Source: an uncultured Muribaculaceae bacterium (GTDB lineage: Bacteria > Bacteroidota > Bacteroidia > Bacteroidales > Muribaculaceae). From it: DNA of 64,000 nt. Below the pieces are notes generated by a model. That model saw only the letters and a list, made by a program, of their open reading frames with translations. It had not been told where the DNA came from and made no database searches. Location: the NCBI GenBank assembly GCA_910587075.1, contig CAJUKE010000006.1:1-64000 (forward strand), in the 5' to 3' direction. The translations under genes were made by a program, and so were the position numbers. The first letter of the stretch is position 1, and each line of letters starts with the position of its first letter. Positions 23,204 through 32,009 of the stretch are shown here, one piece after another.

Positions 23204-24052
23204 TCAGCGACGGCGGTCGCCGTTGTATCTCGGATCCCTGGGGTCATAGTAAAAAGTCTCCCCGGGTGGCGGCGGCGGACATGCCGGGCCCTCCCGGCGA
23301 GCGTCATTGTTGTTCTTGCCCATTGGCCCGGCGCCATTGGCGCTGTACTCCGGCAAATAGAAGTATCCGATGAGTTTTCCGGCGCCAAGCAGCAGGGGGA
23401 TGCCTCCCGCGATGAACCCTACCGGCGCGTCAATCACCAGGAAGAACACGCTCAGGCAAAGCCCCACGGCGATCAGCGTCATAGCGGAGCTGAATTTGCG
23501 CGGGTCGCGCTGCGGAATGTGGGTCGAGCCTTCCGACCCTTCGTTCTGCTGGTTGGTGTAAAACGCGTCGGGCAGCTGATACCCGTTGTCGATCGCCTGC
23601 GATATCAGAGCGTTGCGCTCGCGGTTCCTGCGAGTGAAAAATCCTATGATGAGAATGAGGGCCACTACTATCACCAGGGCCGGAAATCCGAAGCAGATCG
23701 CCAGGATTCCGAGCACGCCCCAGGTGTCTATTTCCCTTAGTTTCTGGTCGACGGCGTCCTCGGCGTAATCTTCAGGGTAATAGTCGAGGTGGTTGGCCAC
23801 ATCTGAAAATGAATTGGCCTGTCCGTTGTAAAGCAGGTAGCTGTCGCCATCCGCCGACTCGACGATGCGCGCCTGCGGTGATTTAGCAGAAGCGGACGGG
23901 GCGGGCGCCATGGAGTCGACAACCGCCGACGACACTGAGTCGGCGCATTGGGCGGCCTTTGTGACAACGATGTTGATCGTGTCGGAATTAACAGCTGAAA
24001 CCGGCGATAGGGCGAGCAGAATTGAGGCTGTTATAGCGAGAGTTTTTTTCAT
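23204..24052 (-). CDS. DUF6249-like membrane protein in the sigma operon
   Basis: 282 residues from the ATG at 24052, which gives a signal peptide (MKKTLAITASILLALSPVSA). A periplasmic Ser/Ala-rich region follows, then a membrane helix (about 112-134, WGVLGILAICFGFPALVIVV), a short cytosolic segment with FFTRRNRERNALISQAIDNG, two more helices (about 190-225) and a proline-rich tail ending in RRR. The core matches the DUF6249 pattern found beside ECF sigma factors. It may sense an envelope signal or modulate the sigma factor; that is inference. Confidence 0.75.
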   Translation of the reverse strand: MKKTLAITASILLALSPVSAVNSDTINIVVTKAAQCADSVSSAVVDSMAPAPSASAKSPQARIVESADGDSYLLYNGQANSFSDVANHLDYYPEDYAEDAVDQKLREIDTWGVLGILAICFGFPALVIVVALILIIGFFTRRNRERNALISQAIDNGYQLPDAFYTNQQNEGSEGSTHIPQRDPRKFSSAMTLIAVGLCLSVFFLVIDAPVGFIAGGIPLLLGAGKLIGYFYLPEYSANGAGPMGKNNNDARREGPACPPPPPGETFYYDPRDPRYNGDRRR

Positions 24053-24362
24053 ATCATCAGTGAATTTGCTTCTTTGACGTGGCGGGGCCGCGTTCGGTTG
24101 CAAAGAAAGAGATATTTTTCGCACGAGCAACCGTTGCAGAGGGTTAAAGAACGTTAACGGCGTTGTTTCGGGATTTGGCAGGTTACGCCGATGTTACGAT
24201 TTGGGCCGATTCTGCACAATAACGGTTGCAGAAATACGGATTAATCAGGTTTTTTAGTAAATTTGCGGCTGTTTTGGTGCCATTGGACTATTTCCAATGA
24301 CGTTAAGTAAATTTTCCCAACGTTCATCCAAAGGCAATCGCCGCAATTCAACCTGATATATT
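24053..24362. other. Divergent intergenic region between the sigma operon and ispE
   Basis: Holds regulatory sequence for both sides. Rightward: TAAATTTG at 24258-24265 is a good -7 box for ispE, without a clear -33 partner. Leftward: TTG (24130-24128), 19 bases, TTTCTTTG (24108-24101) is one mismatch from consensus and would serve the gene starting at 24052. No protein-coding frame or strong hairpin is seen. Confidence 0.45.
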
Positions 24363-25175
24363 ATGGTGGTGTTCCCCAATGCCAAGATTAATCTTGGCCT
24401 GCACATACTCCGCCGACGGGCAGACGGCTATCACGATATAGAGACGCTGATGCTCCCGGTCGACTGGACCGACATACTCGAAGTGGTGCCATCGCGGGGA
24501 GGCTCCGACGCACTTGTGACAACAGGCCGCCATATCGATTGCCCTCCGGGCAAGAACCTTGTGATGAAGGCGTTGAACATGCTCCGCGAGATGGCGGATT
24601 TTCCCGCCGTAGACATTTACCTGCACAAGGTGATACCCGACGGCGCAGGACTCGGGGGTGGCTCCTCTGACGCAGCGTTCCTTCTGAAGGCCGTGAATGA
24701 ACTGTTCGGTCTGGGATTCTCCGAGGACACACTTGCGGCCACAGCGGCCAGAGTCGGCGCTGACTGCCCCTTCTTTATCTACAACCGCCCCGCCATATGC
24801 AGCGGTGTCGGCACCGATGTGTCACCCGTGGCATCGCCAGTGCCTGAGGGAACGTGGATCGTGATAAGCAAGCCCGACGCGTATGTCTCGACCAGGGAGG
24901 CTTATTCCGGCGTGACACCTATGGAATGCGACACCGAACTCATATCGCTGCTCGGGTCAACCGAGCCTTCGGAATGGGCCGGATGCGTGGCCAACGATTT
25001 CGAGCGGTTCGTTGCAGCCACCCATCAGGCTATAGCTGACGAGAAAGCCGCCATCGCCAACGCCGGGGCGTGGTACTCATCCATGTCGGGGAGCGGCGCG
25101 GCCGTTTACGGGCTTTTCCGCGAGTGTCCCGCCGTGGCCGAGACACCCCACCGCCGCGTCTGTCAGTTAGGCTGA
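24363..25175 (+). CDS. ispE: 4-diphosphocytidyl-2-C-methyl-D-erythritol kinase
   Basis: 270 residues. Phosphorylates CDP-methylerythritol in the MEP route to isoprenoids. GHMP kinase fold: N-terminal NAKINLGLHI with Lys8, the ATP loop PDGAGLGGGSSDAAF (92-106), and the C-terminal SSMSGSGAAVYGLF. Length is normal. The ATG follows the divergent regulatory region. It is probably monocistronic, since grpE begins 134 bases later. Confidence 0.95.
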   Translation: MVVFPNAKINLGLHILRRRADGYHDIETLMLPVDWTDILEVVPSRGGSDALVTTGRHIDCPPGKNLVMKALNMLREMADFPAVDIYLHKVIPDGAGLGGGSSDAAFLLKAVNELFGLGFSEDTLAATAARVGADCPFFIYNRPAICSGVGTDVSPVASPVPEGTWIVISKPDAYVSTREAYSGVTPMECDTELISLLGSTEPSEWAGCVANDFERFVAATHQAIADEKAAIANAGAWYSSMSGSGAAVYGLFRECPAVAETPHRRVCQLG

Positions 25176-25309
25176 CTCTAAACCAAACCCGATACAGGGG
25201 TGTTATTCATATAGTTGCGAAAAGCAGGCTATGCCGGCGGCGAAAGCGCCGTTTTTGGCAAAGTTTTTGCTTGTATCTAAGATTCGGAAACAAAAACATA
25301 CCAAACTAT

Positions 25310-25909
25310 ATGAACGACAGAAACGACAACGCCAAAGGCGCTGAATATAACACCGAAGAGAACGAGTCCGAAGTAAAACTCGAAAACGGGGATGTGGAGA
25401 TCGAGGATGTCCAGGAGGATGTCGACGGCGAGGAGCCGTCGGAACTGGAAGCCCTGAAAAACCTGCTCCAGAAGAAGGAAGAGGAGGTCGAGAAGGAAAA
25501 GAAAGAATATCTTTTCCTGATGGCCGAATTCGATAATTTCAGGAAACGCACGCTCCGCGAGCGCACCGACTTGTTGAAATCGGCAGGCGAGAAAGTGCTC
25601 AAGGGGCTCCTCCCCATTGTCGATGATTTCGAACGCGGTCTGGAGGCCACCAAGGACAGCTCCGACGCCGAAGCGGTGAAGGAAGGGATGGTGCTCATAT
25701 ACAACAAGCTCATCAAGTATTTGGCCGACAACGGCGTGAAGGAGATGGCTTCGACCGGCGCGGACTTCGATCCCGACCTCCACGAGGCCGTGGCCATGGT
25801 TCCGGCTGATGAAACCACCGCCAAAGGCAAGGTGAAGGACACCGTGGCCAAGGGATATATGATTAATGACAAAGTGCTCCGCCACGCCAAAGTGGTAGTC
25901 GCGCAGTAA
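25310..25909 (+). CDS. grpE: Nucleotide exchange factor for DnaK
   Basis: 199 residues from the ATG at 25310; the frame is open further upstream inside ispE, but that part is not GrpE-like. An acidic disordered N-terminus (about 1-45) leads into a long coiled coil (ALKNLLQKKEEEVEKEKKEY), then the GrpE signature region (FDNFRKRTLRER, LLPIVDDFERGLEA) and the beta-wing (DFDPDLHEAVAMVPADE, GYMINDKVLRHAKVVVAQ). Followed after 35 bases by dnaJ. Confidence 0.96.
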   Translation: MNDRNDNAKGAEYNTEENESEVKLENGDVEIEDVQEDVDGEEPSELEALKNLLQKKEEEVEKEKKEYLFLMAEFDNFRKRTLRERTDLLKSAGEKVLKGLLPIVDDFERGLEATKDSSDAEAVKEGMVLIYNKLIKYLADNGVKEMASTGADFDPDLHEAVAMVPADETTAKGKVKDTVAKGYMINDKVLRHAKVVVAQ

Positions 25910-25944
25910 CAGATATTCCGTAACGCTTATAACCGTATCGCGAA

Positions 25945-27126
25945 ATGGATAATAAGAGAGACTACTACGAAGTGCTCGGAGTGTCGAAGACAGCGACCCC
26001 CGACGAGATAAAGAAAGCGTATCGCAAGCTCGCGATCAAATACCACCCCGACAAGAATCCCGGCGATAAAGAGGCCGAGGAGAAGTTCAAGGAGGCGGCG
26101 GAAGCCTACGAGGTGCTTTCCAATGAGGAGAAGCGCCAGAAGTACGACCAGTTCGGCCACTCCATGGGTCCGCAGGGATTCCCCGGAGGCGGAGGCTACG
26201 GCTATTCGGCCGGCGGAATGTCGATGGAGGATATTTTCTCGCAGTTCGGCGATATTTTCGGAGGCCACTTCTCGTTCGGAGGCGGATTCGGTGGCGCCAC
26301 CGGTGGCCGTCAGAGCCGCCGCAAGCAGAAGCCGCAGCGCCGCGGCAGCGACCTGCGCATCAAGGTGAAGCTCACCCTGGCCGAAATCGCCACCGGCGTT
26401 TCCAAGACGTTGAAGATTCCGACATACGTCAAGTGCGACCAGTGCGCCGGTACCGGCGCGAAGGACGGCACAGCCTTCAACACCTGCCCTACCTGCCACG
26501 GCACGGGCACCGTCTCGCAAATCGTGCAGGGGCTGTTCGGCCCGCAGGAAGCCGTGGGCATCTGTCCGCAGTGCGAGGGTGAGGGTAAGGTTATTTCGGA
26601 ATTCTGCCCCCACTGCAACGGCGAGGGCATCCTCAGAAAGGACGAGCTCGTATCGTTCAACATTCCCGCCGGTGTCGAGGAGGGTATGACTCTAACCGTT
26701 AAAGGTAAGGGCAACGCTCCCCGCCGAGGTGGCGTCAATGGCGACCTTCTCGTGGTGGTTGAGGAGATCAAGCACCCCGAGCTTATCCGCGACGCGAACG
26801 ACGTGATTTACAACCTTATGCTTGACCTGCCTACAGCCGCTCTCGGTGGCTCGGTGGAGATACCCACAATCACTGGCCGAGCCCGCCTTAACATCCCCGC
26901 GGGGACACAGCCTGGCAAGATACTGCGACTCCGCGGCAAGGGGCTCCCCTCGACCCAGGGTGGCGGCACCGGCGACGAGCTCGTGAACGTCATGGTTTAC
27001 ATCCCCGAAAATCTAAATGACGAGGAGAAAAAAGCGTTCGAGTCGCTGAAGGACCAGCCGAACGTCAAGCCCTCGGAGTCAACGGCCCAGCGCCTGTTCT
27101 CCAAACTAAAGCATATATTTCAGTAA
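25945..27126 (+). CDS. dnaJ: Chaperone protein DnaJ (Hsp40)
   Basis: 393 residues, full class I architecture: J domain (1-70) with the HPD triad in KYHPDKNPGD; a Gly/Phe-rich linker (75-125, GGGYGYSAGG); four CxxCxGxG zinc modules (CDQCAGTG, CPTCHGTG, CPQCEGEG, CPHCNGEG); and the two C-terminal substrate-binding barrels ending SKLKHIFQ. It hands unfolded clients to DnaK. In an operon with grpE; dnaK is not in the window. Ends at a strong terminator. Confidence 0.97.
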   Translation: MDNKRDYYEVLGVSKTATPDEIKKAYRKLAIKYHPDKNPGDKEAEEKFKEAAEAYEVLSNEEKRQKYDQFGHSMGPQGFPGGGGYGYSAGGMSMEDIFSQFGDIFGGHFSFGGGFGGATGGRQSRRKQKPQRRGSDLRIKVKLTLAEIATGVSKTLKIPTYVKCDQCAGTGAKDGTAFNTCPTCHGTGTVSQIVQGLFGPQEAVGICPQCEGEGKVISEFCPHCNGEGILRKDELVSFNIPAGVEEGMTLTVKGKGNAPRRGGVNGDLLVVVEEIKHPELIRDANDVIYNLMLDLPTAALGGSVEIPTITGRARLNIPAGTQPGKILRLRGKGLPSTQGGGTGDELVNVMVYIPENLNDEEKKAFESLKDQPNVKPSESTAQRLFSKLKHIFQ

Positions 27127-27161
27127 GGCCACAGCTCGCCAATACGGCGAATTTACCGAAT

Positions 27162-27200
27162 AAATTTCAGCCCGGGGAGAATTTTCCCGGGCTGAAATTT
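27162..27200 (+). terminator. Terminator of grpE-dnaJ
   Basis: A perfect 15-base stem, AAATTTCAGCCCGGG (27162-27176) / CCCGGGCTGAAATTT (27186-27200), followed by GTTTTAATT. Confidence 0.85.
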
Positions 27201-27229
27201 GTTTTAATTGTGAATTCGCTGTAATTTCG
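27198..27229 (+). promoter_or_regulatory. Promoter of yqgE
   Basis: TTTG (27198-27201), 20 bases, TAATTTCG (27222-27229). The -33 box overlaps the last bases of the dnaJ terminator. The leader to the ATG at 27349 would be about 114 bases. Confidence 0.45.
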
Positions 27230-27348
27230 CCGTTAAAGAGATTAGTGATTACCAGCACAGAATAGCGACGCCGGCCCACGGAATCGCGAAACGGCTTTTA
27301 TAGCGGCCGACCATAAGTATAACCAAAAGAAACTAAGACGCTATAGCG

Positions 27349-27957
27349 ATGGAGATGCCCAATCTTGACTCCTCTCTTTTCAAAATAAACCACCCGACGG
27401 GACTCCCCGAGGCGGGGGCGCTACTCGTGGCCGAGCCATTCCTTAAGGAGGAACATTTCAATCACGCGGTGATACTACTTGTGGAGCAGGCTCCCGGCGA
27501 GTCGGCGCTGGGATTGGTGTTGAACAAACCAACGGCCTACACCCTCGGAGAGGCGATTGACGGCATTGATGACGCTGTCGATGTGCCGATTTTTTGCGGA
27601 GGCCCGATGTCGTGCGACCGCTTGTTCTACGTTCATTCCCTGCCTGGCGAGTTCAAGGGTGCCAAGCATATCGCTGGCGACCTGTATGTGGGAGGCGATT
27701 TCGAGCAGGTAAAGCGTTATTTGAATATGGGGTTCCCCACAAAGGGGCTGATCCGCTTTTTCGTGGGTTACAGCGGTTGGGAGCCGCGACAGCTTGAAAC
27801 GGAAATATCCGACCATGTGTGGGCCGTGACGGGCCGTCCAGCCGACAGCGAGCTGCTGCTTGAGGATGGCGACCCGCTATGGTACAAAACGGTCAGGGCG
27901 ATGGGCGATGCCTATAAGAACTGGCTGTATCACCCCGTGAACCCCCAATACAACTGA
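27349..27957 (+). CDS. yqgE: YqgE/AlgH family protein (UPF0301)
   Basis: 202 residues. Conserved features: GALLVAEPFLKEEHFNHAVI near the start, GLVLNKPT, PIFCGGPMSCDRLFYVH, and RFFVGYSGWEPRQLETEI. The family is widespread; its biochemical role is not settled, and AlgH is linked to alginate regulation in Pseudomonas. Single gene. Convergent with the GNAT gene, leaving 14 bases between the stops. Confidence 0.9.
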   Translation: MEMPNLDSSLFKINHPTGLPEAGALLVAEPFLKEEHFNHAVILLVEQAPGESALGLVLNKPTAYTLGEAIDGIDDAVDVPIFCGGPMSCDRLFYVHSLPGEFKGAKHIAGDLYVGGDFEQVKRYLNMGFPTKGLIRFFVGYSGWEPRQLETEISDHVWAVTGRPADSELLLEDGDPLWYKTVRAMGDAYKNWLYHPVNPQYN

Positions 27958-27971
27958 TTTTTTTGCCGGAC

Positions 27972-28499
27972 TCACACCGGCAATTGTCTCTGCAATATGT
28001 GGGCCGCAACGAAATCCGCTCCCCTTCTGACCCATCGGGGAAGCGTGGCTGTGAGTTCGTATCCAGCCTTTGAGAACAGGGCGACTGACGCCGCGTTGTC
28101 CTCGGCGACAGTGGCGGCGAGCTGATACAGCGCCAACGGTCCGGCCGCGTAGTCAGCCATAAGTTCGAGAGCCGCCAAGGCGCACCCCTTTCGGCGGAAT
28201 CGTCCGGCAACCATGACACCGACCATGGCCCTGCGGTTCGCCGGATCCACATCGTAAAGGTCGACCGAGCCCGCCGGAGCGCCGTCGACATCAATAATCA
28301 GCCGGAGCTGTCCGCATCGCAGCGGGTTCGAGTCGTAGTCGCGGATATACTCCCAAATCTGCTGGTGCGAATACGGAGCCTGGAAGAAACCGAAATCCCA
28401 CATTTCCGGGGAGTTCTCCCATATATAAAGCGTATCGACGTCTGATGGCTCCGGCGCCCTTAGCCGCAGCCGCGATCCGTCTGGCAAAATCCTGTTCAT
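27972..28499 (-). CDS. GNAT-family N-acetyltransferase (RimJ/RimL type)
   Basis: 175 residues. The RimL-like start LRLRAPEPSDVDTLYIWENS, the beta4/beta5 region AGSVDLYDVDPANRRAMVGV, the acetyl-CoA loop RFRRKGCALAALEL (motif A, R/Q-x-x-G-x-A) and the C-terminal NAASVALFSKAGYE are typical. It acetylates an amine, perhaps spermidine or a protein N-terminus; the substrate is not deducible. It starts 13 bases after recR ends, so the two are likely co-transcribed. Confidence 0.88.
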   Translation of the reverse strand: MNRILPDGSRLRLRAPEPSDVDTLYIWENSPEMWDFGFFQAPYSHQQIWEYIRDYDSNPLRCGQLRLIIDVDGAPAGSVDLYDVDPANRRAMVGVMVAGRFRRKGCALAALELMADYAAGPLALYQLAATVAEDNAASVALFSKAGYELTATLPRWVRRGADFVAAHILQRQLPV

Positions 28500-28512
28500 G
28501 GTCAGTGGGCGC

Positions 28513-29136
28513 TCAAAGGTTTACCGAATCGGAAAACAGGGTGCGGTTCAGCAGCGAGCGTCCGAGAGTCACCTCGTCGGTATACTCGATCTCGTTGCCC
28601 ACAGCCACGCCGCGGGCCAACTGCGTCACCTTGACAGGCAGGTCGCGCAGGCGGCGGTAAATGTAATAGTCGGTGGTGTCCCCTTCCATCGTGGCGCTGA
28701 GGGCGAGGATAACTTCGTCGATGCCGCCACGGCTGACCCTTTCGACGAGCGAGTCGATTTCCAGCGCGTCGGGCCCGATCCCGTCAATCGGCGAGATCAC
28801 CCCGCCAAGCACATGGTACAGGCCATTGAACTGCCGGGTGTTCTCCATTATTATTACATCCTTGACACTTTCGACAACGCAGACCGTCGAGGAGTCGCGC
28901 CTGCTGTTGGAACAGATCGGGCAAACCTCTTCCTCGGATATGTTATGGCATACGGAGCAATACCGTATGCCTTTCCTCATATTGATTATCGCTTCGCCGA
29001 GGGCCACTGAGGCCGACACATCCTGCCTCAGCAGATGCAGGGCGAGCCTCAGGGCGGTCTTGCGCCCTATGCCCGGCAGGCGGGCTATTTCGGTGACCGC
29101 TCCCTCAAGGAGCGTTGATTCAAATTCCTGTATCAT
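28513..29136 (-). CDS. recR: Recombination protein RecR
   Basis: 207 residues from the ATG at 29136. Helix-hairpin-helix (LPGIGRKTALRLALHLLR), a four-Cys zinc finger (CSVCHNISEEEVCPIC), a Toprim domain (TVCVVESVKDVIIMENT), and the C-terminal Walker-like ILALSATMEGDTT. With RecO it loads RecA at gaps. I chose the internal Met since the 15 codons upstream are not RecR-like. Followed by the GNAT gene. Confidence 0.95.
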   Translation of the reverse strand: MIQEFESTLLEGAVTEIARLPGIGRKTALRLALHLLRQDVSASVALGEAIINMRKGIRYCSVCHNISEEEVCPICSNSRRDSSTVCVVESVKDVIIMENTRQFNGLYHVLGGVISPIDGIGPDALEIDSLVERVSRGGIDEVILALSATMEGDTTDYYIYRRLRDLPVKVTQLARGVAVGNEIEYTDEVTLGRSLLNRTLFSDSVNL

Positions 29137-29368
29137 CGGTTTGTTGTAAACGCGGTATTGGAAACTGCTTGAAATTTTCACTCAGTTTCTCCCTTTTACG
29201 CGAAGTTACGAAAAATCGGCGCAACCAACGGGCTGCCGAACCCTTTTTGATGGTTATTGTTATGTAAATCCGCGGGAATTGATTAACTTCGCGCCTTGAG
29301 AATTCCGCCCCGGGAAATCCCCGCAAGCGGTTATCCGACCACATCATACGATTGTTTATTTCGCAGAA

Positions 29369-30223
29369 ATGGAAGTAATCAGAACTGTCGCCGGGCTACG
29401 CGACCGCGTGAGCGCCCTTAAAGGCGACGGCAAGAGCATAGGGCTTGTGCCCACGATGGGCGCCCTCCATGAGGGGCACCTTTCGCTTGTGAAGAGAGCC
29501 CGCGGGGAGAACGACGCGGTTATCGTCAGCGTTTTCGTAAACCCCACGCAATTCAACAACCCCGACGACTTACGGACCTATCCCCGCACTGAGGAGGCCG
29601 ACACAGCCCTGTTGGAAAAGGCGGGTGCCGACATCGCGTTCATCCCCTCCGTGGAAGAGGTTTATCCCGAGCCCGACACGAGGATGTTTGACCTCGGCCC
29701 GGTAGCAGAGGTGATGGAGGGGGCGATGCGTCCCGGCCACTTCAACGGAGTGGCGCAGGTTGTCAGCAAGCTGTTCTCCATGGCCGACCCCGACAGAGCG
29801 TATTTCGGGGAGAAGGACTTCCAGCAGATCGCCGTCATACGCAAAATGGCGGAGCTGGAGGGCTTCGACAAGCTTGAAATCGTGGCCTGCCCGATCCTGC
29901 GCGCCACCGACGGCCTGGCCCTGAGCAGCCGCAACGTAAGACTCACCCCCGAGCAGCGCGCCGCCGCCCCGGGCATCAACAAGGTGCTCGCCGCGAGCGT
30001 GGAGTTTGCCAAGGGGAATACCCTGGAGGCCACCCGCGCCATGGTCGTGGAAGAAATCAACAAACTACCCTTTATGGAGGTCGAGTATTTCGAAATCGCT
30101 GACCCGCTGACGATGCGCCCCCTCTCCTCCTGGGAAGAGGCACACGAAAAGCCCGCCGTAGGGTGCGTCACCGTGTATTGCGGCGACGTGCGACTGATTG
30201 ACAACATCAAGTATAACCGCTAA
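29369..30223 (+). CDS. panC: Pantothenate synthetase
   Basis: 284 residues. Joins pantoate and beta-alanine using ATP. The HIGH-like motif in VPTMGALHEGHLSLVKRA, FVNPTQFNNPDDLRTYPRT, the GAMRPGHFNGVAQVVSKLF segment, YFGEKDFQQI, and the KMSKS-like LALSSRNVRL are all present. Full length. First of the panC-panD pair, which makes pantothenate from pantoate and aspartate; a TAACTTCG box at 29284-29291 may be part of the promoter. Confidence 0.97.
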   Translation: MEVIRTVAGLRDRVSALKGDGKSIGLVPTMGALHEGHLSLVKRARGENDAVIVSVFVNPTQFNNPDDLRTYPRTEEADTALLEKAGADIAFIPSVEEVYPEPDTRMFDLGPVAEVMEGAMRPGHFNGVAQVVSKLFSMADPDRAYFGEKDFQQIAVIRKMAELEGFDKLEIVACPILRATDGLALSSRNVRLTPEQRAAAPGINKVLAASVEFAKGNTLEATRAMVVEEINKLPFMEVEYFEIADPLTMRPLSSWEEAHEKPAVGCVTVYCGDVRLIDNIKYNR

Positions 30224-30242
30224 CCCGCCAACAAGTAGGAAA

Positions 30243-30593
30243 ATGCAGTTAGAAATTCTGAAATCGAAAATACACCGCGTGAGCGTCACAGAGGCCCGCC
30301 TCGACTATATCGGAAGCATCACCATCGACGAAGACCTGATGGATGCCGCGGGGATACTTCCCGGTGAGCACGTCTACATCGTCGACAACAACAATGGCGA
30401 GCGGTTCGAAACCTACGCCATCGCTGGTGAGCGCGGAAAGGGCACAATCTGTCTCAATGGCGCCGCGGCGCGAAAGGTGGCCGTAGGCGACGTGGTTATA
30501 ATCATGGCCTACGCGTCGATGACTCCCGAGGAAGCCAGGACTTTCAAGCCGAAGGTGATTTTCCCCGACACCGCCACCAACCGCCTCAATTAG
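30243..30593 (+). CDS. panD: Aspartate 1-decarboxylase
   Basis: 116 residues from the ATG at 30243. Pyruvoyl enzyme making beta-alanine from aspartate. The self-cleavage site Gly24-Ser25 is visible in YIGSITID, and Lys9, Tyr22, and NGAAARKVAVGD near 72-83 fit the family. It follows panC by 19 bases and supplies its substrate. Confidence 0.96.
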   Translation: MQLEILKSKIHRVSVTEARLDYIGSITIDEDLMDAAGILPGEHVYIVDNNNGERFETYAIAGERGKGTICLNGAAARKVAVGDVVIIMAYASMTPEEARTFKPKVIFPDTATNRLN

Positions 30594-30643
30594 TAAAGTA
30601 AAAATCTCTTCGGGGCCTGTCGGCCCCTACCCTACGCAAAGAT

Positions 30644-31984
30644 ATGTTTGAAAACCTCAGCGAGAAACTCGAACGCAGTTTCAAACTCCTCAAGGGACAA
30701 GGCAAGATTACCGAAATCAACGTTGCCGAAACCCTGAAGGATGTGCGCCGCGCTCTGCTCGACGCCGACGTGAACTATAAGGTGGCTAAATCCTTCACCG
30801 ACACCGTGAAGGCCAAGGCCCTGGGCCAGAATGTGATCAACGCCATCAAGCCTCAGGAGCTGATGGTGAAGATCGTGCATGACGAGCTCGCGCTCCTTAT
30901 GGGCGGCGAGACCGCGCAGCTCAACCTTTCGGGCAACCCGTCGGTGATTCTTATGTCGGGCCTCCAGGGCTCGGGTAAGACCACTTTCTCGGGCAAGCTC
31001 GCAAAGAAGCTTAAGAGCGAGAAGGCAAAGCGCCCGCTCCTCGTGGCGTGCGACGTTTACCGTCCCGCCGCTATCGAGCAGTTGAAAGTGCTCGCGTCGC
31101 AGATCGACGTACCCGTTTACAGCGAGGAGGGGAACAAGAATCCCGTGGAAATCGCGCAGAACGCCATCGCATACGCCAAGCAGAACCATTTCGACCTGGT
31201 AATAGTCGACACCGCCGGCCGTCTGGCTGTCGATGAGGAGATGATGCGCGAGATCGAGGCTATCAAGAAGGCCATCAAGCCGCAGGAAACTCTCTTCGTT
31301 GTAGATTCGCTCACGGGTCAGGACGCCGTGAACACAGCCAAGGAGTTCAATGACCGTCTTGATTTCGACGGCGTGGTGCTCACGAAGCTCGATGCTGACA
31401 ACCGCGGCGGCGCGGCGCTCTCGATCCGCACCGTGGTGACCAAGCCCATCAAATTCGTAGGTACCGGCGAGAAGCTCGAAGCCATCGACCTGTTCCACCC
31501 CTCCCGAATGGCTGACCGTATTCTCGGCATGGGCGACATCGTTTCGCTCGTTGAGCGCGCCCAGCAGCAGTTCGACGAGGAGGAGGCAAAGAAGCTTCAG
31601 CGCAAGATTGCCCGAAACGAATTCAACTTCAACGACTTTATGGCCCAGATCCAGCAGATTAAGAAGATGGGCAACATAAAGGATCTCGCCGCGATGATTC
31701 CAGGTGTCGGTAAAGCCATAAAGGATGTTGACATCGACGACAATGCCTTCAAGGGTATCGAGGCCATCATCAACTCTATGACAGCCAAGGAGCGTGAAAA
31801 TCCCTCGCTCATCAACGGCAGCCGCCGCAAGCGCATCGCCGCCGGTTCGGGCACCACGCTTGTTGAGGTGAACCGACTGCTCACCCAGTTTGAGCAGACC
31901 CGCAAGGCCATGAAGATGGCCACCGCGATGAAGAACCCGATGAAACTGATGAACCAGATGCGCCAGATGCGCCGTCATCGCTGA
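30644..31984 (+). CDS. ffh: Signal recognition particle GTPase
   Basis: 446 residues. N domain (1-85), G domain with P-loop GLQGSGKTTFSGKL (about 106-119), DTAGRLAVDE, TKLDADNRGGAALS and FVGTGEKLEA, then a Met-rich M domain (about 325-446, MKMATAMKNPMKLMNQMRQM) that binds the signal peptide and SRP RNA. Its receptor FtsY is encoded at 53728 in this window. It lies 50 bases after panD. Confidence 0.97.
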   Translation: MFENLSEKLERSFKLLKGQGKITEINVAETLKDVRRALLDADVNYKVAKSFTDTVKAKALGQNVINAIKPQELMVKIVHDELALLMGGETAQLNLSGNPSVILMSGLQGSGKTTFSGKLAKKLKSEKAKRPLLVACDVYRPAAIEQLKVLASQIDVPVYSEEGNKNPVEIAQNAIAYAKQNHFDLVIVDTAGRLAVDEEMMREIEAIKKAIKPQETLFVVDSLTGQDAVNTAKEFNDRLDFDGVVLTKLDADNRGGAALSIRTVVTKPIKFVGTGEKLEAIDLFHPSRMADRILGMGDIVSLVERAQQQFDEEEAKKLQRKIARNEFNFNDFMAQIQQIKKMGNIKDLAAMIPGVGKAIKDVDIDDNAFKGIEAIINSMTAKERENPSLINGSRRKRIAAGSGTTLVEVNRLLTQFEQTRKAMKMATAMKNPMKLMNQMRQMRRHR

Positions 31985-32009
31985 TTAACAATATAACACC
32001 ACTCGCAAC

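Noticed and set aside
27963..27983. TTGCCGG/CCGGCAA hairpin between yqgE and the GNAT gene as a terminator
   Set aside because: The stem is followed by A residues on the minus strand and no T-run on the plus strand, so neither direction looks like an intrinsic terminator.
30612..30627. GGGGCC/GGCCCC hairpin between panD and ffh as a terminator
   Set aside because: No T-run follows and the flanking genes are closely spaced; at most it is a weak mRNA structure.
30632..31978. Long open frame antisense to ffh (448 codons)
   Set aside because: It mirrors ffh almost base for base; the ffh protein has all SRP54 motifs, and the antisense peptide is Leu/His/Val-rich with no domain. It is a by-product of GC-rich codon use.
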